Shown here: one piece after another, positions 1 through 7,745 of the stretch
How positions within the stretch are numbered: the first letter of the stretch is position 1
Layout of the letters: each line of letters starts with the position of its first letter
Assembly (NCBI GenBank): GCA_000179315.1
Contig: ADZZ01000077.1
Coordinates: 1-39,117, forward strand
Direction of reading: 5' to 3'
From: a delta proteobacterium NaphS2
GTDB taxonomy: Bacteria > Desulfobacterota > DSM-4660 > Desulfatiglandales > Desulfatiglandaceae
DNA length: 39,117 nucleotides
Made by a program: the position numbers and the translations under genes
Notes under the pieces: model-generated
Database searches by the model: none
Seen by the model: only the letters and a program-made list of their open reading frames with translations
What the model was told of the DNA's origin: nothing

Positions 1-733
1 TCTCCCTCTGGGCTGAGTACATAGGGGATCTCTGCTTTGATCCAGATTCTGTATCGATTGTTTTCTAATCCAAGATCCTTACGTTCCAGAATTGAAACAG
101 CACTATCAGAATCTGCACCTAAAAAACGGTATTTCAGAATCCCGTCTTTCACAAGTCTGTTTGATTCGATATGCTTCATTGCCATGCTAAGCGCCTGGCC
201 TTTGGCATTTTCAAGGGCTGACTCCTGCAACTGTGCAAGTGCTTTTTCATTGTCAGCATCTGCACGGCCCGTCACACAATAAACCAAGGAGCGCTTTTCA
301 TGATCCGGCACCACAAGAATCCCTCGAAACGGCAATCCCGCTAGATCCTGCCCAGAAGAAACATTCGCAGTCAGGCCTTTAAGTAAAGATTCCAAAGGTT
401 TTGGGGTTATGATGCTTCCATTCAGCAGTACTTTGCCTTCCGAATCAACAAACAAATAGCCCGGTCCCGCCGCTTCATAGGCTCTCTCACCATCCTGAGA
501 TGCGAATTGGACTCGCGCCTGCGACAACAACCGGTATTTTTGGCCTGTTTGAATGGAATCGTATTCCTCAACCGGTTTTCCGGATGAATCGATCAGACTG
601 CCTTCAAGAGACACAACATGAAAAAGGTGGTGATCATTGCATACCACTGCTTTAGGGTGTAATATGCTTTAGGGTGTAATAAGAAGGTTAGGAAGAATAG
701 GCCTATGAGGGCTATTTGAAAGGGCTTTTTCAT
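1..733 (-). pseudogene. Secreted LPP20/FlgT-N-like protein, frameshifted and cut by the window edge
   Basis: Read leftward from an ATG at 733 with a strong ribosome site (AAAGGAGGG, 5 nt before ATG), the first 23 codons form a Sec-type signal peptide (MKKPFQIALIGLFFLTFLLH, then PKA). That frame stops after about 47 codons, while a second frame stays open from about 650 to position 1. The two frames are joined exactly if one copy of a 17-bp tandem repeat (648-664 and 665-681) is removed, giving a signal peptide followed by a mature domain starting VVCNDHHLF. The downstream part has a pattern of helix-rich repeats (ALENAKGQALSMAMKHI) and a beta segment (RYRIWIKAEIPYVL) that reminds me of LPP20/FlgT N-terminal domains, but this is only a resemblance. 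It follows the cyclase gene by 58 nt, so it is probably its operon partner. The 3' end is outside the window. Confidence 0.7.
648..681. repeat. 17-bp perfect tandem duplication that breaks a reading frame
   Basis: The unit TGCTTTAGGGTGTAATA occurs twice back to back (648-664, 665-681). Seventeen is not a multiple of three, so the second copy shifts the frame of the leftward secreted-protein gene just after its signal peptide. Two-copy tandem repeats of this type can be lost by slippage, so the gene could be a recent or reversible knock-out. Confidence 0.9.
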
Positions 734-791
734 GGTTTCCCTCCTTTTCTGGATGAAACCGATGAATGATATTAATTACAGAAAATAAACA

Positions 792-2483
792 TCATAACAC
801 TGAGAAAATGTCAACCTTTTTGATTTTTCCTTTAATGGGTGTAGAGGGAAGTTTCTGGACGGCAATTTCTTTGTCAATGCCAGATAGTGTTTGCCCACTT
901 ATGATTATTTTGGATCCGAATTGCCTATTAAGACCCTGGAGACGTGAGGCCAGGTTAACGGTATCTCCTACAAGGGCATAGCTCATACGCCCGCCTCCGC
1001 CAATATTACCCGCCAAAACCTCCCCGGAGTGGATTCCAATGCCTTGTCTTAAAGGGGCATATCCCCGCTGCGCGATCTGTTGGTTCACGATTTCGATGCT
1101 TCTACACATTTCAATTCCTGCCTGAACAGCAAGATTCCGGTGATCCTCAACAAAAACGGGCGCTCCGAAAACCGCCTCGATTTCATCTCCAATAAATTGC
1201 AGCACAAGACCTTTGTGATCTCTTATAACTTTTGCCATTTCTTCGAAATAGCGGTTAATGAGCTTCACAACTTCTTTGGGAGGAGTCCTTTCTACTAGTG
1301 AGGTGAAATCCCTGAGATCCGCAAAAAGGACCGTGACCTCCTTTATTTCACCATCAACTGGAACTCTTCCTGACAGGATTTCGTCCCTCACTTCTCGGCT
1401 AACATAGCGGCCGAATGTATCTTTAACCATCAAGTAGCCTTGAAAAACCCTTGCAATACAAACAACCGGTATACCCATTATCGCAGCAGAAGGTTTAAGC
1501 ACAATCCCTCCTGTTAGAAACCCGAAAACAACAATCGCCAAACCCGCCAGCAAACCCGTTCCTGAAAAGATCACCCTCAGAAGAGAAGCCCTTCGGGTCA
1601 ACAGCAAGGCAAAAAGAATCATAAGAACAGCCGGCGCGAGGAGAGAGTAAGGACATGACGGCGTTGCATGAATAGAATTATTTCGAATCGCATCAACTAT
1701 GCGGGCCTGGAAAACAACTCCGGGTTCTCCTTTTTTGGAGACTGGCGTGCGATGACGATCCTCGAAGTCCAGATCAAACCCAATAATGATGATTTTGTCC
1801 TTGAAGTAATCCGGATCTGCTTTCAACGCCTCCTCAAAGCTCAAAGTTGGAAAAACGGAAGGGTTGCGCCAATCCGGCATAACTTTGAAAGCAGGTTCGC
1901 CTTTTGCACCGGATAGAAGCCAGGAAAACGAGAAAAGCATTCTAGGGCTATCGTTTGTTGAAAGCCTCAAAATCTGTTCACGACAAATTCCATCTTCGTC
2001 GGTAGTAACATTCAGAAATCCATAACCATCCGGGCCGAGAATTTTTTGGTAGAAAACAAATGGTTCTTTTAGAAGTCCTTGCTGGTTAATGCCGTAACCA
2101 GAGACCACACGGCATTGATTGGAAAGCGCCCTCAAAGCCTTAAATAGCTTTTGGTCATGTTCTCCATTAATTTGGTTCATGGTGAACTGAGGAAAAATGA
2201 TGTCAAACCCAACCGCCTTTGGTCTTCCCATGGCAATTTTTTCGAGCAAAGGAACAAATCGGTCTCCCCACAACGCCAAAGGAATTCCGGCTGATGAATA
2301 GTCATTTTCATCCACCAGTATGATAAGCGGGTCATCAACTTCACGGGGTGAGCCTAAAGAGGGTGCTACTCTGTCCAGAATCAGGGAATCTATTCCTTTC
2401 CCTATTCTTGTTGAAGAAAAAGCGAGGCCACATGCTAAGGCAAACAGCATTATTGAAAATGGCCAATAAAACTTTCTTGTCAT
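792..2483 (-). CDS. CHASE2-domain adenylate/guanylate cyclase (class III)
   Basis: A membrane-bound nucleotide cyclase of 563 residues. Order: N-terminal transmembrane segment (about 5-25); extracytoplasmic CHASE2 sensor (about 30-265) with VDENDY and the GRPKAVGFDIIFPQF stretch; three transmembrane segments (about 280-345); then a class III cyclase catalytic domain. In the catalytic domain the two metal-binding aspartates are visible in VLFADLRDFT and in FIGDEIEAVFGAP, and the nucleotide/transition-state strand reads ALVGDTVNLASRL. The residue normally used as purine-selecting Lys (K-F/x-x-GD) is Gln here (VLQFIGDE), so substrate choice (ATP or GTP) is open. I chose ATG at 2483; a TTG 12 nt upstream would add four residues. 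The Shine-Dalgarno is weak. The secreted-protein gene follows in the same direction. An IS4-family element is inserted 117 bp upstream of the start and may have removed the native promoter. Confidence 0.88.
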   Translation of the reverse strand: MTRKFYWPFSIMLFALACGLAFSSTRIGKGIDSLILDRVAPSLGSPREVDDPLIILVDENDYSSAGIPLALWGDRFVPLLEKIAMGRPKAVGFDIIFPQFTMNQINGEHDQKLFKALRALSNQCRVVSGYGINQQGLLKEPFVFYQKILGPDGYGFLNVTTDEDGICREQILRLSTNDSPRMLFSFSWLLSGAKGEPAFKVMPDWRNPSVFPTLSFEEALKADPDYFKDKIIIIGFDLDFEDRHRTPVSKKGEPGVVFQARIVDAIRNNSIHATPSCPYSLLAPAVLMILFALLLTRRASLLRVIFSGTGLLAGLAIVVFGFLTGGIVLKPSAAIMGIPVVCIARVFQGYLMVKDTFGRYVSREVRDEILSGRVPVDGEIKEVTVLFADLRDFTSLVERTPPKEVVKLINRYFEEMAKVIRDHKGLVLQFIGDEIEAVFGAPVFVEDHRNLAVQAGIEMCRSIEIVNQQIAQRGYAPLRQGIGIHSGEVLAGNIGGGGRMSYALVGDTVNLASRLQGLNRQFGSKIIISGQTLSGIDKEIAVQKLPSTPIKGKIKKVDIFSVL

Positions 2484-2591
2484 TTCTTGGCCCAAAGTCA
2501 GCTACGCCCCTGCAACTACTTTGGATTCGTGATAATACCGCTTTCAGTCACTCAAAAGCCAGCACTGGATAGATTTAACAAATGTTCAGTA

Positions 2592-2599
2592 ATTTATAA
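2592..2599. repeat. Target-site duplication of the IS4-family element, left copy
   Basis: ATTTATAA directly abuts the left inverted repeat of the element; the identical octamer abuts the right inverted repeat at 7163-7170. This pins the outer element's borders. Confidence 0.85.
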
Positions 2600-2631
2600 C
2601 TGAAGTTTCACAGAAAATGCCCCCGGCTTGA

Positions 2632-3814
2632 TCAGCCGACCATGCGCAGCAACGCCTCCAGGAAAGATTTTCGGGGCAGTTTGTTGTCTTGGTTGCAAAC
2701 GGCATGAAAATCATCGCTCAATGCGGACTTAGCGATGATATGTCTCAGGTCGGAAAAGGCGAAACTGTTGCGACCCTTGACCTTGTGCCTGCGTTCGGGA
2801 ATGTTTTCGAGCCGTGAACCATAGATCCAAATGATTGTTGCGGCCATTATGGAAAAATTGATGTGATTGATCACTGCCTGTGCATTGCGGGTTTGGCTTT
2901 TGCTGCTTCCAATGTCTTGCTTGATCTCCTTGAAACCCGACTCGATTTTCCACCTGGCCCCATAATACTCGATAATTTGCTCAACCGACAGCTTCAAGTC
3001 CGTGGAGAAGATTGCGATCCACTGTGTTTTTCGAAAGACCCAGACAACCCGGACAGGGCACTTGAGTGTTTTGAGCATAACGATTTGGGAGTATGCGTTG
3101 ACTTCACGGTATTTTCCGTACAGGAAGACGTGATAGGTTGAAGCGTACGCCATGAATGCCGCCGCCATTTCAGCGCACGAACCCAACCTGCTGCCATATT
3201 TTTTGGGTCTTCCCGGCTTTTTGGAAGAACCGATCTTGGGGATGGAGTACAGTACGGTATTGGAACGTAATCTTGAAAGCAAATGAACAAAATTTCCGAG
3301 TTTAGTGCGGAGGGGTTTGAACAGGCCGTTATTTCCGAACCAGCTGTCACAAACGATTATTATGTCAACGCCGGCAAAGTGTTGAGCTACCTGAATTACC
3401 ATCTCGACAGCTTGTTGGAGTTTGGTTTGGAAAGAAACGACCTTTCCGGCAACCCTCATATTGTCCGATTTGGCATTTATGGCCTTTTGGGGCAAATAAA
3501 ATCGCTGTGAAAGGGGGAGACAAGCCCATCGTCCTTTGATGACCTTTAACAGACCAATAAGAACCACATTCTGTGCCCATGGATATTTGGATTGATTGTC
3601 CTTTGCGGCATGATCGAAGATATGAGAACATCCGAAGATGTTGCGACCTGTCTTTGGATTGATGAAATCATCTAATGCGATCATAAGTCGCCCATCGGAC
3701 AAGGGGTCAGGAATGAGGTGCCATAAGGCGGCCCATAGGTTATGCCATGGTATTTTGTTGGAAGCCATAAAGGTGTAGAATCGACGTTTGTTAATGTTGA
3801 GCCCAAATCGAAAC
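2632..3814 (-). pseudogene. IS4-family transposase, C-terminal part (gene split by IS21)
   Basis: DDE transposase. Visible catalytic positions are Asp in LMIALDDFINPKTG, Asp in IIIVCDSWFGNNG, and the IS4-family signature Y-(2)-R-(3)-E-(6)-K in YYGARWKIESGFKEIK. The reading frame appears to start with MTQGVNFRLTF, but those residues are encoded by the inserted IS21 end and are not native. The true N-terminus lies at 6763-6938. Joining 6938-6763 to 3808-2632 (one copy of the CGAAAC duplication) gives 1353 nt, an uninterrupted 450-residue protein. The C-terminal part alone lacks the first 58 residues and is unlikely to be active. Confidence 0.9.
3809..3814. repeat. Target-site duplication of the IS21-family element, left copy
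   Basis: CGAAAC here and at 6763-6768 flank the IS21 element. Deleting the element plus one copy restores the interrupted transposase reading frame exactly, which is strong proof of the boundary. Confidence 0.88.
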
Positions 3815-3858
3815 GTCAACCGAAAATTGACCCCTTGCGTCAACCGAAAATTGACCCC
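3815..3858. repeat. IS21 left end, two identical 20-bp transposase-binding repeats
   Basis: Two identical copies (3815-3834 and 3839-3858) 4 bp apart. They match, inverted and with a few differences, the two repeats at the right end (6709-6728, 6743-6762). Multiple end repeats are known binding sites for IstA-type transposases. Confidence 0.8.
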
Positions 3859-3906
3859 TCTATGATTTAATAGTTTTGCATTTATCCATATTCTGGTACG
3901 CTGTTT

Positions 3907-4003
3907 TCACCTGCTCGGAGGATAGGGCAACTGCTGGGAAGCAACCCGAGCGCCGAAGCAGGTGACGTAGGCATGGGGCCGTACTCGATAGTACGGCCCT
4001 TTC
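3907..4003 (+). ncRNA. Possible structured RNA with terminator inside the IS21 left end
   Basis: A 9-bp stem (TCACCTGCT 3907-3915 with AGCAGGTGA 3957-3965) encloses a small hairpin TGCT-GGGA-AGCA (3932-3943, GNRA-type loop) with GGG/CCC pairing around it. It is followed by a perfect 10-bp hairpin GGGCCGTACT-CGAT-AGTACGGCCC (3976-3999) and T-rich TTTCCTC, as expected of a rightward intrinsic terminator. I do not recognise it as a known RNA family, no promoter is obvious, and the strand is a guess from the T-run. Confidence 0.3.
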
Positions 4004-4141
4004 CTCATGTCTATAATGCGTTAAATCCCGGGGGTTTGGGGGCTGGCCCCCATTTAAATCAGTCAAACATTCCTTCAAGTCGCCAAATATTTTTGAATTA
4101 AGCTATTTATATGGTTTACAGCAACGATTCGCGGAGTTGGG

Positions 4142-4393
4142 TTAAGTTATTTGCTTCAACAACTCCAGTGCTTTCTCCTGACTTTTCCCAATTTCAGACC
4201 GCGATACGTCACCAATTAGAATCGGATAAGTATATCCGGTTTCTTGGACCAGGAGTCCGCCGAACGCATCTGCGATCCTGTAAATATAGTAATCCTCAAG
4301 GTCCTCAAACCAGGTGGTGTTTTCATCTGTAAACTCAAAACTGACTGTTTCCAGCCTGCCCTTTAACGTATTGTATATAGTGATTTCTTTCAT
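4142..4393 (-). CDS. Small hypothetical passenger protein of the IS21 element
   Basis: 83 residues starting MKEITIYNTLKGRLETV. The start at 4393 is fixed by a good ribosome site (AAAGGAG, 6 nt spacing) and by overlapping the istB stop in the arrangement ATGA, so it is translationally coupled to istB. The protein is acidic, with an aromatic-rich middle (TTWFEDLEDYYIYRIADAFGG) and a helical tail; no membrane segment, no Cys motif and no family I recognise. Third genes are uncommon in IS21 elements; its place in the istAB operon suggests a role in transposition, targeting or host interaction, but that is inference. Confidence 0.65.
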   Translation of the reverse strand: MKEITIYNTLKGRLETVSFEFTDENTTWFEDLEDYYIYRIADAFGGLLVQETGYTYPILIGDVSRSEIGKSQEKALELLKQIT

Positions 4394-5145
4394 TTGGGGC
4401 TCCTTTTCAATGTTTCCTTTAAACGGTAACTGTCCCAGTCGCAATTGATGATGTGGGCCTTATGCGTTACCCGATCCAGCAGCGCTGCCGTCATACTGGG
4501 ATCACCAAATATTTCCGTCCAGTCTCCAAATCCCTTATTGGTGGTTATGATGACGGATTTTCTTTCGTGACGTTCCGCCAATATTTGGAAAATCAGCTGT
4601 GCCCCTTCCTTGGAAAAAGGAATGTATCCCAGTTCATCAATAATGAGCAGTCCGTAAGAGGCATACCGTTTGACTGCTCGGCCTAACTGTTTTTCATCTC
4701 TGGCTTCAATAAGTTCATTGGCTAGGCCGCAGCCGGTGACAAAACGGGACCTGATTCCCTGCTTGCAAGCCTCCATGCCCAAAGCTGTGGATAGGTGCGT
4801 TTTCCCGGCGCCGCTTTTCCCAGCAAAAATTATATTGCGGCTTTTTTTCACGTAATCGCAATTGGCAAGCTCCTTCATGAGCCGGACGTCCAGTCCGGGA
4901 GCTGCATCAAAATCGAATGTTTCCATTGGCTTTAAGATGGGGAATTTGGCCTCCTGCAGTCGCCTTTTGCGGCCATTCTCCTGTCGGGTCTGAACTTCGG
5001 CCTCACTCAGATTTAAAAGGAATTCCTCATAACTCAGGCTCTCCTGATTCGCTTGACGGATCACGCCCTCCAGCTCACGGAGCATCGTGGACAGTTTCAA
5101 TTTTTTGAGATTCTCAATTAAGAGTGCTTTCATACCGGCGTTCAT
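4390..5145 (-). CDS. istB: IS21-family helper ATPase IstB
   Basis: 251-residue AAA+ ATPase that assists IstA in target capture. Walker A reads GKSGAGKTHLSTALG and Walker B LLIIDELGYIPFSKEGAQL; the N-terminal helical part (LSTMLRELEGVIRQANQE) is typical. I start it at ATG 5145, with GGAGGTG just upstream, where ATG overlaps the istA stop (ATGA); the longer frame start at 5238 lies inside istA and is unlikely. Its stop overlaps the start of the downstream passenger gene. Confidence 0.93.
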   Translation of the reverse strand: MNAGMKALLIENLKKLKLSTMLRELEGVIRQANQESLSYEEFLLNLSEAEVQTRQENGRKRRLQEAKFPILKPMETFDFDAAPGLDVRLMKELANCDYVKKSRNIIFAGKSGAGKTHLSTALGMEACKQGIRSRFVTGCGLANELIEARDEKQLGRAVKRYASYGLLIIDELGYIPFSKEGAQLIFQILAERHERKSVIITTNKGFGDWTEIFGDPSMTAALLDRVTHKAHIINCDWDSYRLKETLKRSPK

Positions 5146-6683
5146 CGTCCACCTCCGATCTGTCCGTAAATGGATACGTCCGGAGCCGGAAAGGTCTGCC
5201 AGTTTTCCAGGGCTGAAAACGATTGATCCCTGCCACATTCTCTATGGATTAAGATGTGTTTAACGGCCTGGCTGGAGCCCGCCCCCGATGATAGCGCCGT
5301 CTCAACTGCCGATTCGATGGCTTCGGCAGAGTGGCCTTTGTAGAGCATCAAAACCAGAATGAACTCCTTGACACCTTTGGTATATCCCTGCTTTTGGCAG
5401 AATTTATCCAAAAGCCGTTCCAGACAAACAGGCCAGTTCGAACGCCATTGCCTGATAACACGGGCTGATTCAAATGCCTGGGGCCGCTTTAAAATCAGTT
5501 CAAGATAATGCTCAGGGAGAAGACTCCATTTGTTGTTCCCAAAAAGTCGCCCATGTGATGCGATTTTTTTGCTTCCGTAAAATATCTCCACCTCATCCAC
5601 ATATAAAACCACACGGACTTTACAATAGGCATACGCTGTTGGGACCGAATATCGATTCTTATCCACCATGACCGTGGAGTATTTATCCACCTTGCAGCCT
5701 GCGGTTTCAAGGTTGCTGAACTGGATGTCCGGCAGGGACAACAGATCCCCCTTTTCCTTCTCATACAGTTCATTGACCGTGTGCTCCCTGCCGTCAATTT
5801 GATGACCGCCATAGGAAAGACAATCTTTGAGAAGTCTTTGGTTCAGTTCTTCCAGGGAATCGGACTTTGGAACAGGAACCATGTAGTTGCGTCGTGCATA
5901 TCCCACCAAACCCTCGACACCGCCTTTTTCATGACCTTGACCCCGATTGCAGAACCGGGGCTCAAAATTGTAGTACCCCCGGAACTTGTCATACGACTCC
6001 TGGAGAACACGATTTTTCCCACGCAGTATCTTTTGGACCGCGGTTGTTAGGTTGTCATAGATTAGGACAGGAAAAACACCGCCAAAAAATGAGAACCCTT
6101 TTATATGACCGTCAAAAAAGGCCTGTTGCCGCTCGCAGGGATAACACCGAACCAAATGCTTTCCGGAAAATTTGGATCGCATGCAAAAGAGTTTCAGCCG
6201 TGTTTCGACACCCCCTAAAATGGCAATGCAGTTTCCCCAGTCCACCTCGGCTTCGACGCCGGTCTGTGGATCTGATGGTATAAATACCTCACGACCACTA
6301 ACGCCCAATCTCAATTTTGCCTCGCGAACATATCGCCGGACAGTTGTCTCAGATCCTTGAAAAGCATGCTCCTGTTTGAGACGATTAAAAACCCGCACCG
6401 CCGTATGCCGCTGCTTTTTGGGACGATCCTTATCATCCTTCAACCATCGGTCGATGGTTCTAATATAGGGGGCCAAAACAGGGTATGCTTGTCCAATCCT
6501 TGGCTTATAACCGCTGTATTCTCCCCGAAGAACCTTCTTAACTGTATTTTTGGAATGTCCCGTCTCCCGGGCAATTTGTTTTATGGCTTTGCCATAAACC
6601 CTATGTGCCGTCCGTATGTAGCTGTATTGATCCACCGTGAGCATTCTCCTTTCTGCCTCCAGCATAGGATTGATATTTAGCAA
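5142..6683 (-). CDS. istA: IS21-family transposase IstA
   Basis: About 513 residues. An N-terminal helix-turn-helix (YGKAIKQIARETGHSKNTVK) is followed by a retroviral-type integrase core whose catalytic triad is visible as Asp in EAEVDWGNC, Asp in VLIYDNLTTAV and Glu in NRGQGHEKGGVEG. A C-terminal segment with YSVPTAYAYCKV (Mu-transposase-like beta barrel) follows. The start is uncertain: TTG 6683, ATG 6665 or ATG 6644 (MLTVDQYSYI, with AAAGGAG very close). The gene is intact and coupled to istB by ATGA, so this element may be active. Confidence 0.92.
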   Translation of the reverse strand: MLNINPMLEAERRMLTVDQYSYIRTAHRVYGKAIKQIARETGHSKNTVKKVLRGEYSGYKPRIGQAYPVLAPYIRTIDRWLKDDKDRPKKQRHTAVRVFNRLKQEHAFQGSETTVRRYVREAKLRLGVSGREVFIPSDPQTGVEAEVDWGNCIAILGGVETRLKLFCMRSKFSGKHLVRCYPCERQQAFFDGHIKGFSFFGGVFPVLIYDNLTTAVQKILRGKNRVLQESYDKFRGYYNFEPRFCNRGQGHEKGGVEGLVGYARRNYMVPVPKSDSLEELNQRLLKDCLSYGGHQIDGREHTVNELYEKEKGDLLSLPDIQFSNLETAGCKVDKYSTVMVDKNRYSVPTAYAYCKVRVVLYVDEVEIFYGSKKIASHGRLFGNNKWSLLPEHYLELILKRPQAFESARVIRQWRSNWPVCLERLLDKFCQKQGYTKGVKEFILVLMLYKGHSAEAIESAVETALSSGAGSSQAVKHILIHRECGRDQSFSALENWQTFPAPDVSIYGQIGGGR

Positions 6684-6708
6684 TCCTTCTTACCAAAGGT
6701 CCACTCAG

Positions 6709-6762
6709 GGGGGTCAATTTTAGGTTGTCGTTTTGGCCTTTAGGGGGTCAGTTTTAGGTTAG
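6709..6762. repeat. IS21 right end, two related 20-bp repeats
   Basis: GGGGGTCAATTTTAGGTTGT (6709-6728) and GGGGGTCAGTTTTAGGTTAG (6743-6762) are 14 bp apart and are inverted relatives of the left-end repeats. They also overlap the expected istA promoter region. Confidence 0.8.
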
Positions 6763-6938
6763 CGAAACCACCCAAACAAGGTATTGAGGCAACGCAACAC
6801 GTTTGAAGAGATAGATGAAGTGAAAGGGATGATGAAAGCCAGGATGGCATAAGAGAACCAGTGTGCTCGTTCCCTGCCGAGATTGGTGGAAGAAAAAGCA
6901 TTTTGTAGAGGCTTTAAGATATCGTTTAGAATAAACAT
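6763..6938 (-). pseudogene. IS4-family transposase, N-terminal part
   Basis: From ATG 6938 (ribosome site AAAGGAG, 8-9 nt upstream) the frame encodes 58 residues beginning MFILNDILKPLQNAFSSTN and ending NTLFGWF. It then runs into the IS21 element. After the CGAAAC duplication it continues in frame with FGLNINKRRFYTF on the other side at 3808, giving one complete transposase. The residues seen here are the usual helical DNA-binding start of such enzymes. Confidence 0.88.
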
Positions 6939-7162
6939 GTTGCCAAGCTCCTTTCCGATGGAATATCAATAAGTTGTTATCGAATCCTATCACGAGATGG
7001 AGCGAATTTCAAGGGTAAAAAGTTAAATAACTAGTTGAATTTATTGGCATAAAAATTGAAAAAATTTTCATTTTTCGTGCCAAAATTCTCTGCGCATAAT
7101 AAAAAAAATGCGCGGAACTGGCTGGAAAAATTGGAAAAGGTTCAAAAACGGTGAAACTTTAG

Positions 7163-7170
7163 ATTTATAA
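7163..7170. repeat. Target-site duplication of the IS4-family element, right copy
   Basis: ATTTATAA, identical to 2592-2599, directly outside the right inverted repeat (7149-7162). Confidence 0.85.
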
Positions 7171-7431
7171 TACCGTATCATTGAAATGGAATGCAATCAT
7201 GTATAGAAATTGAAATGGGAGCTGGCATTTCGGAACAGAAGCTTGAAACTCCTGACGAAGACTTTGGATAGAATGGATTTGCCGATCGTGAATTGACCGG
7301 TTGAAAGCCGTACTAAAATATGTTGGGTTTCCGTTGATAAACCAAAATATCATTGAGTTCAAAACCTGGAGGTAAGCCTTGCAGATCAACGAATGTGGTC
7401 GGCCTTTGAAGTTAACCGCTGAATTTCCTTT
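7171..7431. other. Stretch with no recognisable gene
   Basis: Between the IS4-family element and the nitroreductase remnant. A leftward open frame from a TTG codon (7455-7165) exists but has no ribosome site and no family resemblance. Probably decayed DNA. Confidence 0.4.
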
Positions 7432-7745
7432 CGGTAATCCTTTTTCAATATTCAATTTTTTATCTTCTCAGAAATTTCAAGTTTCTTCAGCCGGTTTTCT
7501 TGCGTTTTACCCCCATACGATTTTCGGTGGTTTCCGTTCCGGCAATCGATAATACTTGAGTTTGGAATATCCCAACATCATCGGGTAGTGATGAGGATGG
7601 TTCTCCGGCAACCCCACTGCTTCTTTGATCTGCGGCTGCGAAAGAATCGCTGCCTTCAGCAGACCTGCCCAACAAGTGCCGAGCCACACGGTGGGTGCCG
7701 CCAGTTCGAGGTAGGAGAGCGCCAGTGTCAGGTCGACCATTTCGT
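7432..7745 (-). pseudogene. 3' remnant of a ferredoxin-nitroreductase gene plus downstream flank
   Basis: The frame 7745-7507 encodes only the last ~77 residues ([17 protein letters not shown] ... PKIVWG) of the protein encoded intact at 36890-37726. By eye the DNA of the coding part differs at about 25 of 236 positions (roughly 89% identity), and similarity continues past the stop to about 7432, matching 36818 onward. Similarity ends abruptly near 7745, where sigma-54 activator sequence begins in the opposite direction. The promoter, iron-sulfur domain and FMN-binding N-terminus are gone. Confidence 0.85.

Larger units (their letters stand above)
3815..6762. mobile_element. IS21-family insertion sequence with an extra gene, nested inside the IS4-family element
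   Basis: About 2.95 kb with leftward istA, istB and a third small gene joined by ATGA overlaps. As is usual in this family, the ends carry repeated terminal motifs: left GTCAACCGAAAATTGACCCC at 3815-3834 and again at 3839-3858; right, reverse complements CTAACCTAAAACTGACCCCC (6743-6762) and ACAACCTAAAATTGACCCCC (6709-6728). It is flanked by the 6-bp duplication CGAAAC. Length is above the usual 2.0-2.5 kb because of the third gene and about 280 bp of structured noncoding DNA at the left end. Confidence 0.9.
2600..7162. mobile_element. IS4-family insertion sequence interrupted by an IS21-family element
   Basis: Ends are imperfect 14-bp inverted repeats, CTGAAGTTTCACAG at 2600-2613 and CTAAAGTTTCACCG (reverse complement of 7149-7162), flanked by the 8-bp duplication ATTTATAA. 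Removing the inner IS21 element leaves about 1.6 kb holding one leftward transposase gene of 450 codons, a normal size for this family. The element lies between the cyclase gene and the truncated nitroreductase remnant. Confidence 0.85.

Noticed and set aside
3815-3843. N-terminal residues MTQGVNFRLTF of the apparent 403-residue transposase
   Set aside because: They are encoded by the IS21 terminal repeats; the true N-terminus is at 6763-6938.
7165-7455. Leftward 96-residue open frame from TTG
   Set aside because: No ribosome site, no family resemblance, and it begins inside the duplicated nitroreductase flank.
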